From NCBI GenBank assembly GCA_021604925.1, contig BQJX01000170.1, positions 1 to 6,469 of the forward strand: DNA of 6,469 nt, read 5' to 3'. This stretch comes from Gemmatimonadota bacterium. GTDB lineage: Bacteria > ARS69. The translations under genes were made by a program, and so were the position numbers. Positions 1-6,187 of this stretch are shown here, in pieces. How positions within the stretch are numbered: the first letter of the stretch is position 1; each line of letters opens with the position of its first letter. Under the pieces are notes generated by a model. That model made no database searches and had not been told where the DNA came from. It worked only from the letters and a program-made list of their open reading frames with translations.

Positions 1-1494
1 GCCCAGGGCGGCAACGGCGCACTCCTCGGATTCGAGCACCGGATGCGCACGTCGCGCTGGCGCGTGGGCACGACCGGCGGCCTGTTCGCGGATCCCGCGC
101 GAACCCTTCGGCATCGCCTGGCCGCCGAACTGCAGGCGGAGTGGTTTGCCACCCGCCGGCTCAACCTGAACGGTCGCATCGGTCGCTACGAGCGGGACTT
201 CCAACTGCTGTCGCCGTTCTTCGCCGAGCGCAACTCCCGATTCGCGCAGTTCGGTTCGCGCGTGCAGATGAAGCCCTGGCTGTCGTTCTCCACGTCGCAC
301 TCGGCGCACCAGCGCTACGACGACGGAGGACGCTTCGATCAGTTCTCGACGGAGTCGATCTCGGTCCAACCCAGGCACCCCTACGTGGATTCGTTCGGGA
401 TCTCCTTCCAGCAGACCACGGGAACGGATCTCGCCCTCGGCAACCAGTGGTCGTTCGACGTTCGCGGGCGATGGGCGCACGGCCAGTGGTACCAGGTGGT
501 GCGGCAGGAAACGGGGGGCGAATCGCCGTGGGCCATGAACTTGGGCGCGCTGGCCCGCACGTCGCAGGGGACCGGGCAACTGTCCACTTCGTGGCAGGAT
601 CTCGCGCTGGAGGGCGTCTCGGCGGACTGGTCCCGGTCGTTCCTGGGCGCCCGCCGACTTCGCGCCAGCGTGGGTGGTCACTGGTCGCGCGTGGCCCCCG
701 AAGGCACGAACGCGTTCCTGGCGGACGTCCGTCTCTCGTGGGACTTCTTCCCCGGTCACGGGGTGGATGTCTCGTGGGATGAGCAGCCCACGACCTACTC
801 CACCCGCACCCAGTGGCGCGGCCGTTTCCTGTTCCCCGAAGCGGGGGGGCAGCGCGGCGCCGGAATCCGGGGATCGATCGACCGCCACGTCTCCCGCATC
901 GAGGGGCGCGTCTACCTGGACCGCAACGACAACGGCACGTTCGACGACACCGATCGCCCGCTGCGCGGCGCGGAGATCGTGCTGGACGGCGGCCTCACCC
1001 GAACGCTCACGGACGCCGACGGCCACTACTCGTTTGCCGCGGTGCGGACCGGCAAGCATCGGCTCGTGATCTCACCGGAGACGGTCCGGGCGGATCTCTC
1101 CCTGCTCGACGACATCGAGCGGCGGGTCCTCGTGCCGGCGTTCAAGACCGCGGTGGTGGACTACCGGACCTGCGTGAATCGACGCGTGGCCGGCACCGTG
1201 TTCCACGATCTGGATGGCGACGGCCACCGCGATCCGGAGGAACCGGGGGTGCCGGACGTTCACCTGGTGGTTTCGGGGCGCTCGGATACGCTGTCGGATC
1301 CCCAGGGCCGGTTCCGCCTCTCCGACCTTCCGCCGGGAACCCACGAGATCTCCGTGGATCCCGGCTCCCTCCGCGATGGCGATACGGCGGCGGGCCCCTG
1401 GACCGTTCTGGTGCCCGTGGATCGGGATCCAGAGCGGATCGAGATTCCGGTTCGCCCCCTCGCTCGCCCGGTGAAACGGCGCGTCTTCCCCTAG
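1..1494 (+). CDS. Outer-membrane beta-barrel protein with two C-terminal SdrD_B-like repeats (5' end missing)
   Basis: The frame is open from the first base, so the start lies upstream; 497 residues are visible. Residues 1 to about 290 alternate aromatic/hydrophobic and polar residues in short strands separated by Gly/Asp/Asn turns, as in outer-membrane beta-barrels. Two Ig-like repeats follow, at about 299-365 and 396-460. Each has the SdrD_B/carboxypeptidase-regulatory pattern: G-x-V-[YF], an Asp-rich loop (DRNDNGTFDD in the first, DLDGDGHRDPEE in the second), then D-x-x-G-x-[YF] and a PxG/TGKH turn. Such loops usually bind calcium. Known proteins with this layout are surface-exposed or usher-like proteins that hold or export polypeptides. 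The barrel family cannot be named from sequence alone: usher, autotransporter-like and generic OMP all remain possible. A 130-nt gap separates it from the next gene. The last residues (about 484-497) resemble the linker before repeat 2 and may be the stub of a third repeat. Confidence 0.8.
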   Translation, partial: AQGGNGALLGFEHRMRTSRWRVGTTGGLFADPARTLRHRLAAELQAEWFATRRLNLNGRIGRYERDFQLLSPFFAERNSRFAQFGSRVQMKPWLSFSTSHSAHQRYDDGGRFDQFSTESISVQPRHPYVDSFGISFQQTTGTDLALGNQWSFDVRGRWAHGQWYQVVRQETGGESPWAMNLGALARTSQGTGQLSTSWQDLALEGVSADWSRSFLGARRLRASVGGHWSRVAPEGTNAFLADVRLSWDFFPGHGVDVSWDEQPTTYSTRTQWRGRFLFPEAGGQRGAGIRGSIDRHVSRIEGRVYLDRNDNGTFDDTDRPLRGAEIVLDGGLTRTLTDADGHYSFAAVRTGKHRLVISPETVRADLSLLDDIERRVLVPAFKTAVVDYRTCVNRRVAGTVFHDLDGDGHRDPEEPGVPDVHLVVSGRSDTLSDPQGRFRLSDLPPGTHEISVDPGSLRDGDTAAGPWTVLVPVDRDPERIEIPVRPLARPVKRRVFP

Positions 1495-1615
1495 ATCGCG
1501 CCCGCGGGCAACGCTCAGCTAAACAGTCCAGCATCCCGGGCCGAAGACAGAGGACGGGGTCTTCGCCTGCCATCCCTGGCACTTCGGCTGGGTGGCCCCG
1601 TGGGCCCCTTCACTC
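1495..1615 (+). other. Intergenic leader with two possible stem-loops
   Basis: This gap between the barrel gene and the HDOD gene holds two modest inverted repeats. Arms CGAAGAC (1542-1548) and GTCTTCG (1559-1565) pair perfectly over 7 bp around a 10-nt loop. Arms GCCATCC (1569-1575) and GGGTGGC (1590-1596) pair over 7 bp with one G-U. Neither is followed by a T-run, so a classical intrinsic terminator is not supported. They could end the barrel transcript or fold in the HDOD mRNA leader. I see no convincing sigma-70 promoter here, so whether the two genes are co-transcribed is open. Confidence 0.35.
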
Positions 1616-1619
1616 GAGG
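1616..1619 (+). promoter_or_regulatory. Ribosome binding site deciding the HDOD gene start
   Basis: GAGG sits 5 nt before the ATG at 1625. An in-frame GTG at 1592, which would add 11 residues, has no purine-rich sequence before it, so the ATG is preferred. Confidence 0.65.
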
Positions 1620-1624
1620 CAAGC

Positions 1625-3211
1625 ATGGCACGGACGGCCGTAGTCCCCGAAGCAGCGCTGGTCCTCATCGGCGACCGGGTGGCCCCGCATCCCTATCTGC
1701 AGGATCTGGTGAAGCTCCTCCGGGCGGAGAACGAGTCCCTTCCGGGGGACCGGCAGGTCCAGTACGTGATCTGCGATGACTACGCCAAACTCGCCCTGGC
1801 GCTCCGGAAGATGCGCAAGCGGATCTCCCTGATCCTGGTGGGCCCCGGATTGAACGGCAAGCAGGACATGGTGGCGCGACTGATCGGCCGCGAGATCAAG
1901 AGCGTACTCGTCATGGGCAAGACCCCGCTGGCCGAGAGCCCCGCGCAGACCAAGCGACTGTTGAAGAACCTCGTGGACCTGGGAGTGACGGTGGTGTCTT
2001 CGGGCGAGGCCAACGAGGCGTTCTGGGAGCCGATCGTCCGCGATCACGTGATTGCGGGGATCGGTGCGCACGAGGACATCGCTTCCATGACGCCGGAGCA
2101 GCGCGCCGAGCATCTCGACAAGCGACTGGAATCGGTCACGATGTTCCCGTCGCTCCCCGAGACGCAGAACCGCGTCGCCGCCCTGGATGACCTGGACCAT
2201 CCCAAGAAGTGGGCGGAGGCGATCAACTCCGACGTGCCCATGAAGACCGTGATCCTGAATCTGCTGAACAGCGCGCACTACAGCTTCCGCTCCCGGATCA
2301 CCACGATTGATCAGGCCGTTGCCCTGGCCAGCGCGCGCACCATTCGCGAGGTGGTGCTGGCGTGTACCGTGCAACGGCTGTTCCGCAACGTGGAGCAGGC
2401 GCGGATCAACCAGTTCTGGCGGCACTCGGTGGCCACCGGCTTCTTCGCGAAGATCCTGTCGCTGCCGGCCGTGGTCGCGGAGCAGGCGCCCCAGGAGAAG
2501 ACGGAGTACGCGCGACTGAACCTGGAAGACGGCCAGAAGAAGGCGCTGCGCTCGCTGGAGATGTGGAAACACTTCGATCTTCCGAAGGATGGAGACGCGT
2601 TCACGTCCGGGCTGCTGCACGACATCGGCAAGGTTACGATTGCGCTCTGCTTCGAAGACTGTCTGGGGTTGGTCGATCCGATCGTGGAGGCGGGCGTGAC
2701 GGAAGCGGACCAGGAGAACAGGATCTGGGCCGAGTCTCCACGCCAGATCGAGCGGGCGCTGATGAACGATCTGGATCACCAGATCATCGGGGGTCGCATT
2801 GCCCGTCGCTGGGGACTGTCGCCGATCGTCCAGGAGGTAATCACGCAGCACCACATGGTGCGACGTTCCTCCGGTCCGTTGCTGCGGCTCGTGGCGCTGG
2901 CGAACATCGCGGCGAACGGCGTCTACTCCTATCCGTACTCGGAGGCGCACCATCCGTTCTCGCGACTGTTCAAGAAGCTCGACGAGGCGGTGGCCGCCAA
3001 CCAGGGGCGCGACCCCGCGGAGGTGGTGGCGGAAGTGTTCCCCCACCAGGTGGAATGCCACCTCGAGTCGGTTCTGGCCGAATACGAAGTGCCGGAGAAC
3101 CTGTGGAAGACGGTGGACCCGTCCGCGTTCTTCCAGCTCGTCTACCAGCTGCGGCCCCACGTCCGTCGACTCACGAACAAGTTCCTCCAGATGACTTCCC
3201 AGATCGGCTGA
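1625..3211 (+). CDS. HDOD-domain signalling protein with N-terminal pseudo-receiver-like domain
   Basis: A 528-residue cytoplasmic protein without signal peptide or membrane segment. Residues about 9-135 show five alternating beta/alpha units like a response-regulator receiver. At the end of the third strand, where the phospho-acceptor Asp normally sits, the sequence is LILVGPGLNG, with Gly73 in its place, so it is probably a non-phosphorylatable pseudo-receiver (inference). Residues about 165-420 form an HDOD domain: FPSLPETQNRV at its start, the LLNSAHYSFRS helix, a His at 267, GLLHDIGK with His332-Asp333, His385 in DHQIIGGRIARRW, and His409-His410. HDOD proteins mostly act as scaffolds in signalling, motility or stress control rather than as proven hydrolases. 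Between about 280 and 328 there is a charged insertion longer than usual before the HD motif. The last 100 residues are helical and unassigned. A promoter-bearing gap separates it from the downstream hydrolase gene, so a shared function is not implied. Confidence 0.88.
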   Translation: MARTAVVPEAALVLIGDRVAPHPYLQDLVKLLRAENESLPGDRQVQYVICDDYAKLALALRKMRKRISLILVGPGLNGKQDMVARLIGREIKSVLVMGKTPLAESPAQTKRLLKNLVDLGVTVVSSGEANEAFWEPIVRDHVIAGIGAHEDIASMTPEQRAEHLDKRLESVTMFPSLPETQNRVAALDDLDHPKKWAEAINSDVPMKTVILNLLNSAHYSFRSRITTIDQAVALASARTIREVVLACTVQRLFRNVEQARINQFWRHSVATGFFAKILSLPAVVAEQAPQEKTEYARLNLEDGQKKALRSLEMWKHFDLPKDGDAFTSGLLHDIGKVTIALCFEDCLGLVDPIVEAGVTEADQENRIWAESPRQIERALMNDLDHQIIGGRIARRWGLSPIVQEVITQHHMVRRSSGPLLRLVALANIAANGVYSYPYSEAHHPFSRLFKKLDEAVAANQGRDPAEVVAEVFPHQVECHLESVLAEYEVPENLWKTVDPSAFFQLVYQLRPHVRRLTNKFLQMTSQIG

Positions 3212-3223
3212 TCCGGCGGGACC

Positions 3224-3305
3224 GCGGCCCCCCGGCCGCAGCCCCTCGGCGCCTCGTCTCCAGCTCGGCCGTCCCGCTCGCGGCCCGGCCGCGGCCCGGG
3301 GGCCG
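3224..3305 (+). terminator. GC-rich hairpin cluster after the HDOD gene
   Basis: Beginning 13 nt after the stop codon, GCGGCC (3224-3229) and GGCCGC (3234-3239) form a 6-bp stem with a CCCC loop. A second stem, CGGCCC (3292-3297) with GGGCCG (3300-3305), follows, and similar GGCCGC words lie between them. The position fits a transcription end for the HDOD gene. No T-tract follows, so any termination would be Rho-assisted or structure-only. Confidence 0.4.
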
Positions 3306-3334
3306 AACGTCATCGGCTCCTCTCCCCGAATCGC

Positions 3335-3363
3335 TTGACGCCGTGTAACCCATAGGTTACATT
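3335..3363 (+). promoter_or_regulatory. Sigma-70-type promoter of the metallo-hydrolase gene
   Basis: TTGACG (3335-3340, 5 of 6 matches to the -35 consensus) and TACATT (3358-3363, 4 of 6 to the -10 consensus) are separated by exactly 17 nt. Transcription would begin near 3370, leaving a leader of about 34 nt before the ATG at 3404. This also argues against the in-frame TTG at 3362, which would lie inside the -10 element. Confidence 0.6.
3344..3361. promoter_or_regulatory. Perfect 7-4-7 palindrome, probable repressor operator
   Basis: TGTAACC-CATA-GGTTACA is a perfect inverted repeat lying in the promoter spacer and running into the -10 element. A dimeric repressor bound here would block RNA polymerase. 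Symmetric sites with TGTAAC/GTTACA-type half-sites are common for TetR-family repressors. No regulator gene lies in this window, so the family is a guess. The AT-rich core stands out against the very GC-rich surroundings. Confidence 0.6.
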
Positions 3364-3393
3364 GCCGTCACGCCGTCTGACGAACCCGGAACC

Positions 3394-3402
3394 GAGGTGG
3401 AG
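3394..3402 (+). promoter_or_regulatory. Ribosome binding site of the metallo-hydrolase gene
   Basis: The purine-rich GAGGTGGAG ends just before the ATG at 3404, with GAGG placed 6 nt from the start codon. It fixes the ATG as start over the upstream TTG at 3362. Confidence 0.65.
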
Positions 3403-3403
3403 C

Positions 3404-4387
3404 ATGCTGATCCATTTGCCGCACGAGCGGGCCGAACGGCCCTTCCCGAACCGCCGACCGGGCCGACATGGCCGGTCCCGCCTGGCCCGATCCCTGGCGA
3501 CGGCGGGCCTGTTCCTGCTCACGGCCACCGCCGCCTTCGCCCAGCTGGAAGACGTGAAGATCGAAGCGGAGTCCGTCGGGGAGGGACTGTGGGTGCTGTT
3601 CGGCGCGGGCGGAAACATGGGCGCCTCGATCGGCGACGACGGCACGTTCCTGATCGACGATCAGTTCCCGCCGCTGACCGAGCGCATCCTGGCCAAGCTG
3701 GTGGAGCTGGGCAGCGACGGCACGCCGCGCTTCGTCCTGAACACGCACTTCCACGGGGACCATGTCGGCGGCAACGTGAACCTGGCGGAACTCGGCAGCA
3801 TCATCGTGGCTCACGAGACCACGCGCGCCACCATGATGGTGGAGACGTTCAACGAAGCGTGGGAGCAGATCCGGCAGCCCGTGCCGAACCAGGGGTGGCC
3901 CATCCTCACGTTCACCGAGGGGATGACGTTCCACCTGAACGGCGACGACGTGCATGTGTTCCACGTGGATCCGGCCCACACCGCCGGCGACTGCGTGGTG
4001 CACTTCCGGAACGCGAACGTGATCCACGCCGGCGATCTCTTCTTTGCGGGCAAGTACCCGCTGATCGATACGGGCGTGGGCGGGCACGCGGACGGGGTGC
4101 TCGCGGCGTGCGAGCGCATCCTGGAACTCTCGGACGAGGACACGGTGATCATTCCCGGTCACGGTCCCGTGTCGAACGCCGCCGGTCTGCGCGAGTACAT
4201 GGACGTGCTCGGGCGAATCACGGAACGCATCCGGACCGCGATCGCCGAGGGCCGGTCGCTGGAAGAGATCCAGGCGGCCAAGCCCACGGCGGAATGGGAC
4301 GAGTCCTGGGGAACCGGCTTCATCGATCCGCCCACGCTCGTGTTCATGGTGCACCGCGGGCTCACGAAGGACGCAGAAGCGAACTAG
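3404..4387 (+). CDS. Secreted metallo-beta-lactamase-fold metal-dependent hydrolase
   Basis: A 327-residue protein. Residues 1-46 form a Sec signal peptide with an unusually long Arg-rich n-region, a hydrophobic core (about 31-43) and a likely cut after AFA (46|47), so it acts in the periplasm or outside. The mature part is a complete MBL fold. The metal-binding motif is THFHGDH (His115, His117, Asp119, His120), followed by His192 in DPAHTAGD, Asp211 in HAGDLFF and His253 in PGHGPV. This is the full two-zinc ligand set of the superfamily. The C-terminal part, with an LEEIQAAKPTAEWD segment and a closing helix, resembles the broad periplasmic group often annotated as 'MBL fold metallo-hydrolase', 'cyclase' or quinoprotein-relay-type hydrolase. 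The substrate is unknown, and true beta-lactamase activity should not be assumed. It appears monocistronic, with its own promoter and putative operator upstream and a strong hairpin downstream. Confidence 0.9.
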   Translation: MLIHLPHERAERPFPNRRPGRHGRSRLARSLATAGLFLLTATAAFAQLEDVKIEAESVGEGLWVLFGAGGNMGASIGDDGTFLIDDQFPPLTERILAKLVELGSDGTPRFVLNTHFHGDHVGGNVNLAELGSIIVAHETTRATMMVETFNEAWEQIRQPVPNQGWPILTFTEGMTFHLNGDDVHVFHVDPAHTAGDCVVHFRNANVIHAGDLFFAGKYPLIDTGVGGHADGVLAACERILELSDEDTVIIPGHGPVSNAAGLREYMDVLGRITERIRTAIAEGRSLEEIQAAKPTAEWDESWGTGFIDPPTLVFMVHRGLTKDAEAN

Positions 4388-4436
4388 CGCACGTAGCCCA
4401 GGGCGCGCACGCCCGGCGAGGCGGCATCACACACCA

Positions 4437-4490
4437 CGGGCCAGGACCCCGAGCCGGCGTCTCCGCGAACCGGCGTCGGGTCCTGGCCCG
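4437..4490. terminator. Long inverted repeat between convergent genes, probable bidirectional terminator
   Basis: CGGGCCAGGACCC (4437-4449) and GGGTCCTGGCCCG (4478-4490) are perfect 13-bp arms. Inside, after a 3x3 mismatch, GCCGG (4453-4457) pairs with CCGGC (4470-4474), leaving a 12-nt loop. It lies 49 nt past the hydrolase stop and 36 nt past the stop of the convergent chaperone gene, the expected place for a shared terminator. Neither strand has a T-run after the stem, so the mechanism is not the textbook one. Two adjoining GCGGCCGC copies (4503-4518) add another self-complementary block next to it. Confidence 0.65.
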
Positions 4491-4526
4491 GCACAACCCA
4501 TCGCGGCCGCGCGGCCGCTCCCCACC

Positions 4527-5396
4527 CTACGGTTCGGCGGTGGCGATGGCCGGCCCGGATCCGTTCGCCGGGATCTCGAACGTGGTCTGCCCCTCGAGCA
4601 CGGGAAGGTCCGTCCCCAGATCGGCCCGGTACACGAGGCTGTAACGACCCTGCGGCAGCCGGCACGGCAACCACTGCACGAGCTCGCGCGACTTCCCGGG
4701 CAGCACCACTCCGGATTCCTGCACGGTCCGCTCGCACTCGATCCCGGTGTCGAGCGACAGGATCTCGAAGGAGTCGTGCACCCGCACCGTCACCTGTCCG
4801 GTGTTGATGAGACGCGGAACCACGATCCAGCGGTCCTCGGCGCGCGCCACCCGCAGTCCCTCCAGGTCCACGCCCCGCGTGACCGGCGGCACCGTCACGT
4901 ACACGATCGACGCCAGCCGGCAGTGCAGATCCAGACGTCGTTCGCCTTCCTTCAACTCGCGGTACGGCACCCGCGGCTGGGCCAGCAGCGCGGCCCGGTA
5001 CTCGCCGGGCGCGGCATCCTCCGGAACGATGACCGACACGCGCGTGACGAGCGTCTCGCCCGGTCGCACCTCGGCTTCGCCGGGGGAGAACACGATCCAC
5101 GGCCGGGCGCTGCCCGTCAGCTCCTCCTCCGCCTCGAAGCGGAGCTGCCCCGCCTCGTTCATGTCCCAGTCCTCGGTGGACAGCACCATGCGCAGCGGCT
5201 GCGTGTCGGCGGGGCCGTCCTTCCCGTAGCGGATGTACACCACTTCGGTGTGGTCTTCACCGGGGTGCACCACCAGCTCGAAGTTGCTGGGCGTGATGGA
5301 CACCTCGCCGGCGTGCACCGGACCCGTTCCGGCAAGCACGGTCGCGACGAAGAGCGCGGCAGCGCAGCAACCCCGGCGGGCAAGCGTTCGTTTCAT
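4527..5396 (-). CDS. PapD-like periplasmic chaperone
   Basis: A 289-residue exported protein. Residues 1-29 are a signal peptide (KR-RR n-region, hydrophobic core, cut after VHA). The mature part fits two Ig-like domains of the pilus-chaperone type. Domain 1 (about 31-142) has an ITPSNFEL first strand, DW (76-77), RPWIVFSP (98-105), the RPGET turn and a closing PGEYRAALL strand. Domain 2 (about 160-275) has VPRLINTGQVTVRV and a VVLPGKSRELV strand. Such proteins hold secreted beta-rich subunits and complete their fold before delivery to an outer-membrane usher. The usual Arg of the first strand is not evident (Asn38/Phe39 there), and three Cys occur in the mature part (159, 221, 245), so it is an atypical member or a related non-fimbrial Ig protein. 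The ATG at 5396 is chosen because AGGA lies 8 nt upstream. It is last in an operon with two candidate client proteins. Confidence 0.7.
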   Translation of the reverse strand: MKRTLARRGCCAAALFVATVLAGTGPVHAGEVSITPSNFELVVHPGEDHTEVVYIRYGKDGPADTQPLRMVLSTEDWDMNEAGQLRFEAEEELTGSARPWIVFSPGEAEVRPGETLVTRVSVIVPEDAAPGEYRAALLAQPRVPYRELKEGERRLDLHCRLASIVYVTVPPVTRGVDLEGLRVARAEDRWIVVPRLINTGQVTVRVHDSFEILSLDTGIECERTVQESGVVLPGKSRELVQWLPCRLPQGRYSLVYRADLGTDLPVLEGQTTFEIPANGSGPAIATAEP

Positions 5397-5404
5397 CGGT
5401 CCCA

Positions 5405-5410
5405 TCCTCA
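5405..5410 (-). promoter_or_regulatory. Chaperone ribosome binding site overlapping the upstream stop codon
   Basis: On the minus strand the TGA ending the upstream gene (5410-5408) is part of TGAGGA, which serves as the Shine-Dalgarno sequence for the chaperone ATG at 5396. The genes are 11 nt apart, so ribosomes finishing the subunit-like gene can restart on the chaperone, favouring translational coupling. Confidence 0.6.
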
Positions 5411-6085
5411 TACGGTGGCCACTGCGATCTCGATGGAGACGATCTCCGAGTTCGTGGGCGTGAAGAACTGGGGTCCCACGGCAAACGTGAGCCGCACCAC
5501 GTGCGTGCGTCCCCGCTGCCACTGGGTCGTTCGGTACAACGGGGTCCGCGGCAATCCGAGACCGAGCGATTCGATCGTCCCCAGGAACATCGGCTCTCCG
5601 TCGATGTTCTTGGCCACGGTTGAAGGGTCGTAGTCGTAGAGCGGATTGATGTTCAGCGACCGCACGTTGTTCACCCGCAGCCCGAAGCCGAAGTCCGCGG
5701 CGCTGAGATTCCCCGGGCCCGGATCCGACGGGGTCAGCGCCCGCGCCGACAGCTCATAGGGAGGAAAGAAGCCCCACGGCGAGACGATCCGGATGTTCAC
5801 GGTGCGCGTCCCGTACTCCTGACTGCGCAACGGGGAGAGCTCGCCCACATTCAGGATCGCCAGCGGGACCGGCCCGGGCGGCGGTGGCGCCGCGCTCTCC
5901 GGCTCCCGGGGAAGTTCCTCCAGCCGGCCGCGATTCAGTTCCACCCGGAAGCGCTGCTCTCCAACGGATCCCGCGACCGGTTCCCGCAGCACGAGCACGA
6001 TCTCCTCCTGCGCGGACGTCGCCGCCGGACCCAGCAACGCAAGCAGCAGCGCTGCCAGGCCCACGCGCGCCCGGATCGGGGCCAC
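5408..6085 (-). CDS. Secreted beta-rich protein, paralogue of its upstream neighbour; candidate surface subunit
   Basis: I do not recognise the family. With a GTG start at 6085 the product has 225 residues: a signal peptide (MAPIRAR, then VGLAALLLALLG, cut after ATSA at 25|26), a short strand-rich segment, a Pro-rich linker (67-74) and a beta-rich body with SPWGFFPPYEL (102-112). The C-terminal third is related to the protein encoded just upstream, sharing DP-x4-AK-x-x-D-x-EP-x-F-x-x-TI (153-171) and VGPQFFTPTN (203-212), then a final alternating strand. The start is uncertain: GTG at 6118 and TTG at 6184 are in frame and would give 236 or 258 residues, but neither has a ribosome site and both would give a much longer n-region. 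The gene precedes a PapD-like chaperone by 11 nt, so an exported structural subunit or chaperone client is the best guess (inference). Confidence 0.65.
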   Translation of the reverse strand: MAPIRARVGLAALLLALLGPAATSAQEEIVLVLREPVAGSVGEQRFRVELNRGRLEELPREPESAAPPPPGPVPLAILNVGELSPLRSQEYGTRTVNIRIVSPWGFFPPYELSARALTPSDPGPGNLSAADFGFGLRVNNVRSLNINPLYDYDPSTVAKNIDGEPMFLGTIESLGLGLPRTPLYRTTQWQRGRTHVVRLTFAVGPQFFTPTNSEIVSIEIAVATV

Positions 6086-6128
6086 GGCCCGGCCCGCCGG
6101 AGCGGTGGCGGCCGGCACACCGGGGGCC

Positions 6129-6154
6129 GGGTTCGCAGGAGCGGACCCGAACCC
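6129..6154 (-). repeat. Inverted repeat between the two subunit-like genes
   Basis: GGGTTCG (6129-6135) and CGAACCC (6148-6154) are perfect 7-bp arms with a 12-nt loop. If the downstream gene starts at 6118 or 6085, the hairpin is intergenic and could lower read-through or stabilise the upstream message. If it starts at 6184, the hairpin is coding. There is no T-run. Confidence 0.4.
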
Positions 6155-6187
6155 CCAGGCGCGTAGGTGCCGACGGTTCCGCAAGGC

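Noticed and set aside
1577..1596. Sigma-54 promoter upstream of the HDOD gene (CTGGCAC at the -24 position)
   Set aside because: The -24 half is good, but the correctly spaced -12 position reads CTGG instead of TTGC, and one good half is expected by chance.
1610..3313. Long minus-strand open frame (567 codons) opposite the HDOD gene
   Set aside because: It is antisense to a clearly recognisable HDOD protein. Its translation is rich in Arg/His/Gln with no domain pattern, typical of a high-GC shadow frame.
3368..4354. Minus-strand open frame (328 codons) opposite the metallo-hydrolase
   Set aside because: The plus strand carries all MBL metal ligands and a signal peptide. The antisense product is His/Arg-rich and featureless.
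3404..4387. Annotation of the hydrolase as an antibiotic-degrading beta-lactamase
   Set aside because: The HxHxDH motif and other ligands are common to the whole MBL superfamily. The C-terminal segments resemble generic periplasmic hydrolases and nothing points to beta-lactam specificity.
4503..4518. Tandem GCGGCCGC copies as a cloning artefact (NotI sites)
   Set aside because: Such words are expected in GGCC-rich genomic DNA of this composition, and no vector-like sequence adjoins them.
4384..5100. Second minus-strand frame overlapping the chaperone
   Set aside because: It shares the region with the PapD-like coding frame, has Arg/Gly/Ala-rich composition and no start context.
4776..5633. 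Plus-strand frame of 285 codons opposite the chaperone and subunit genes
   Set aside because: It spans the junction of two supported minus-strand genes and shows no motif; it is a composition artefact.
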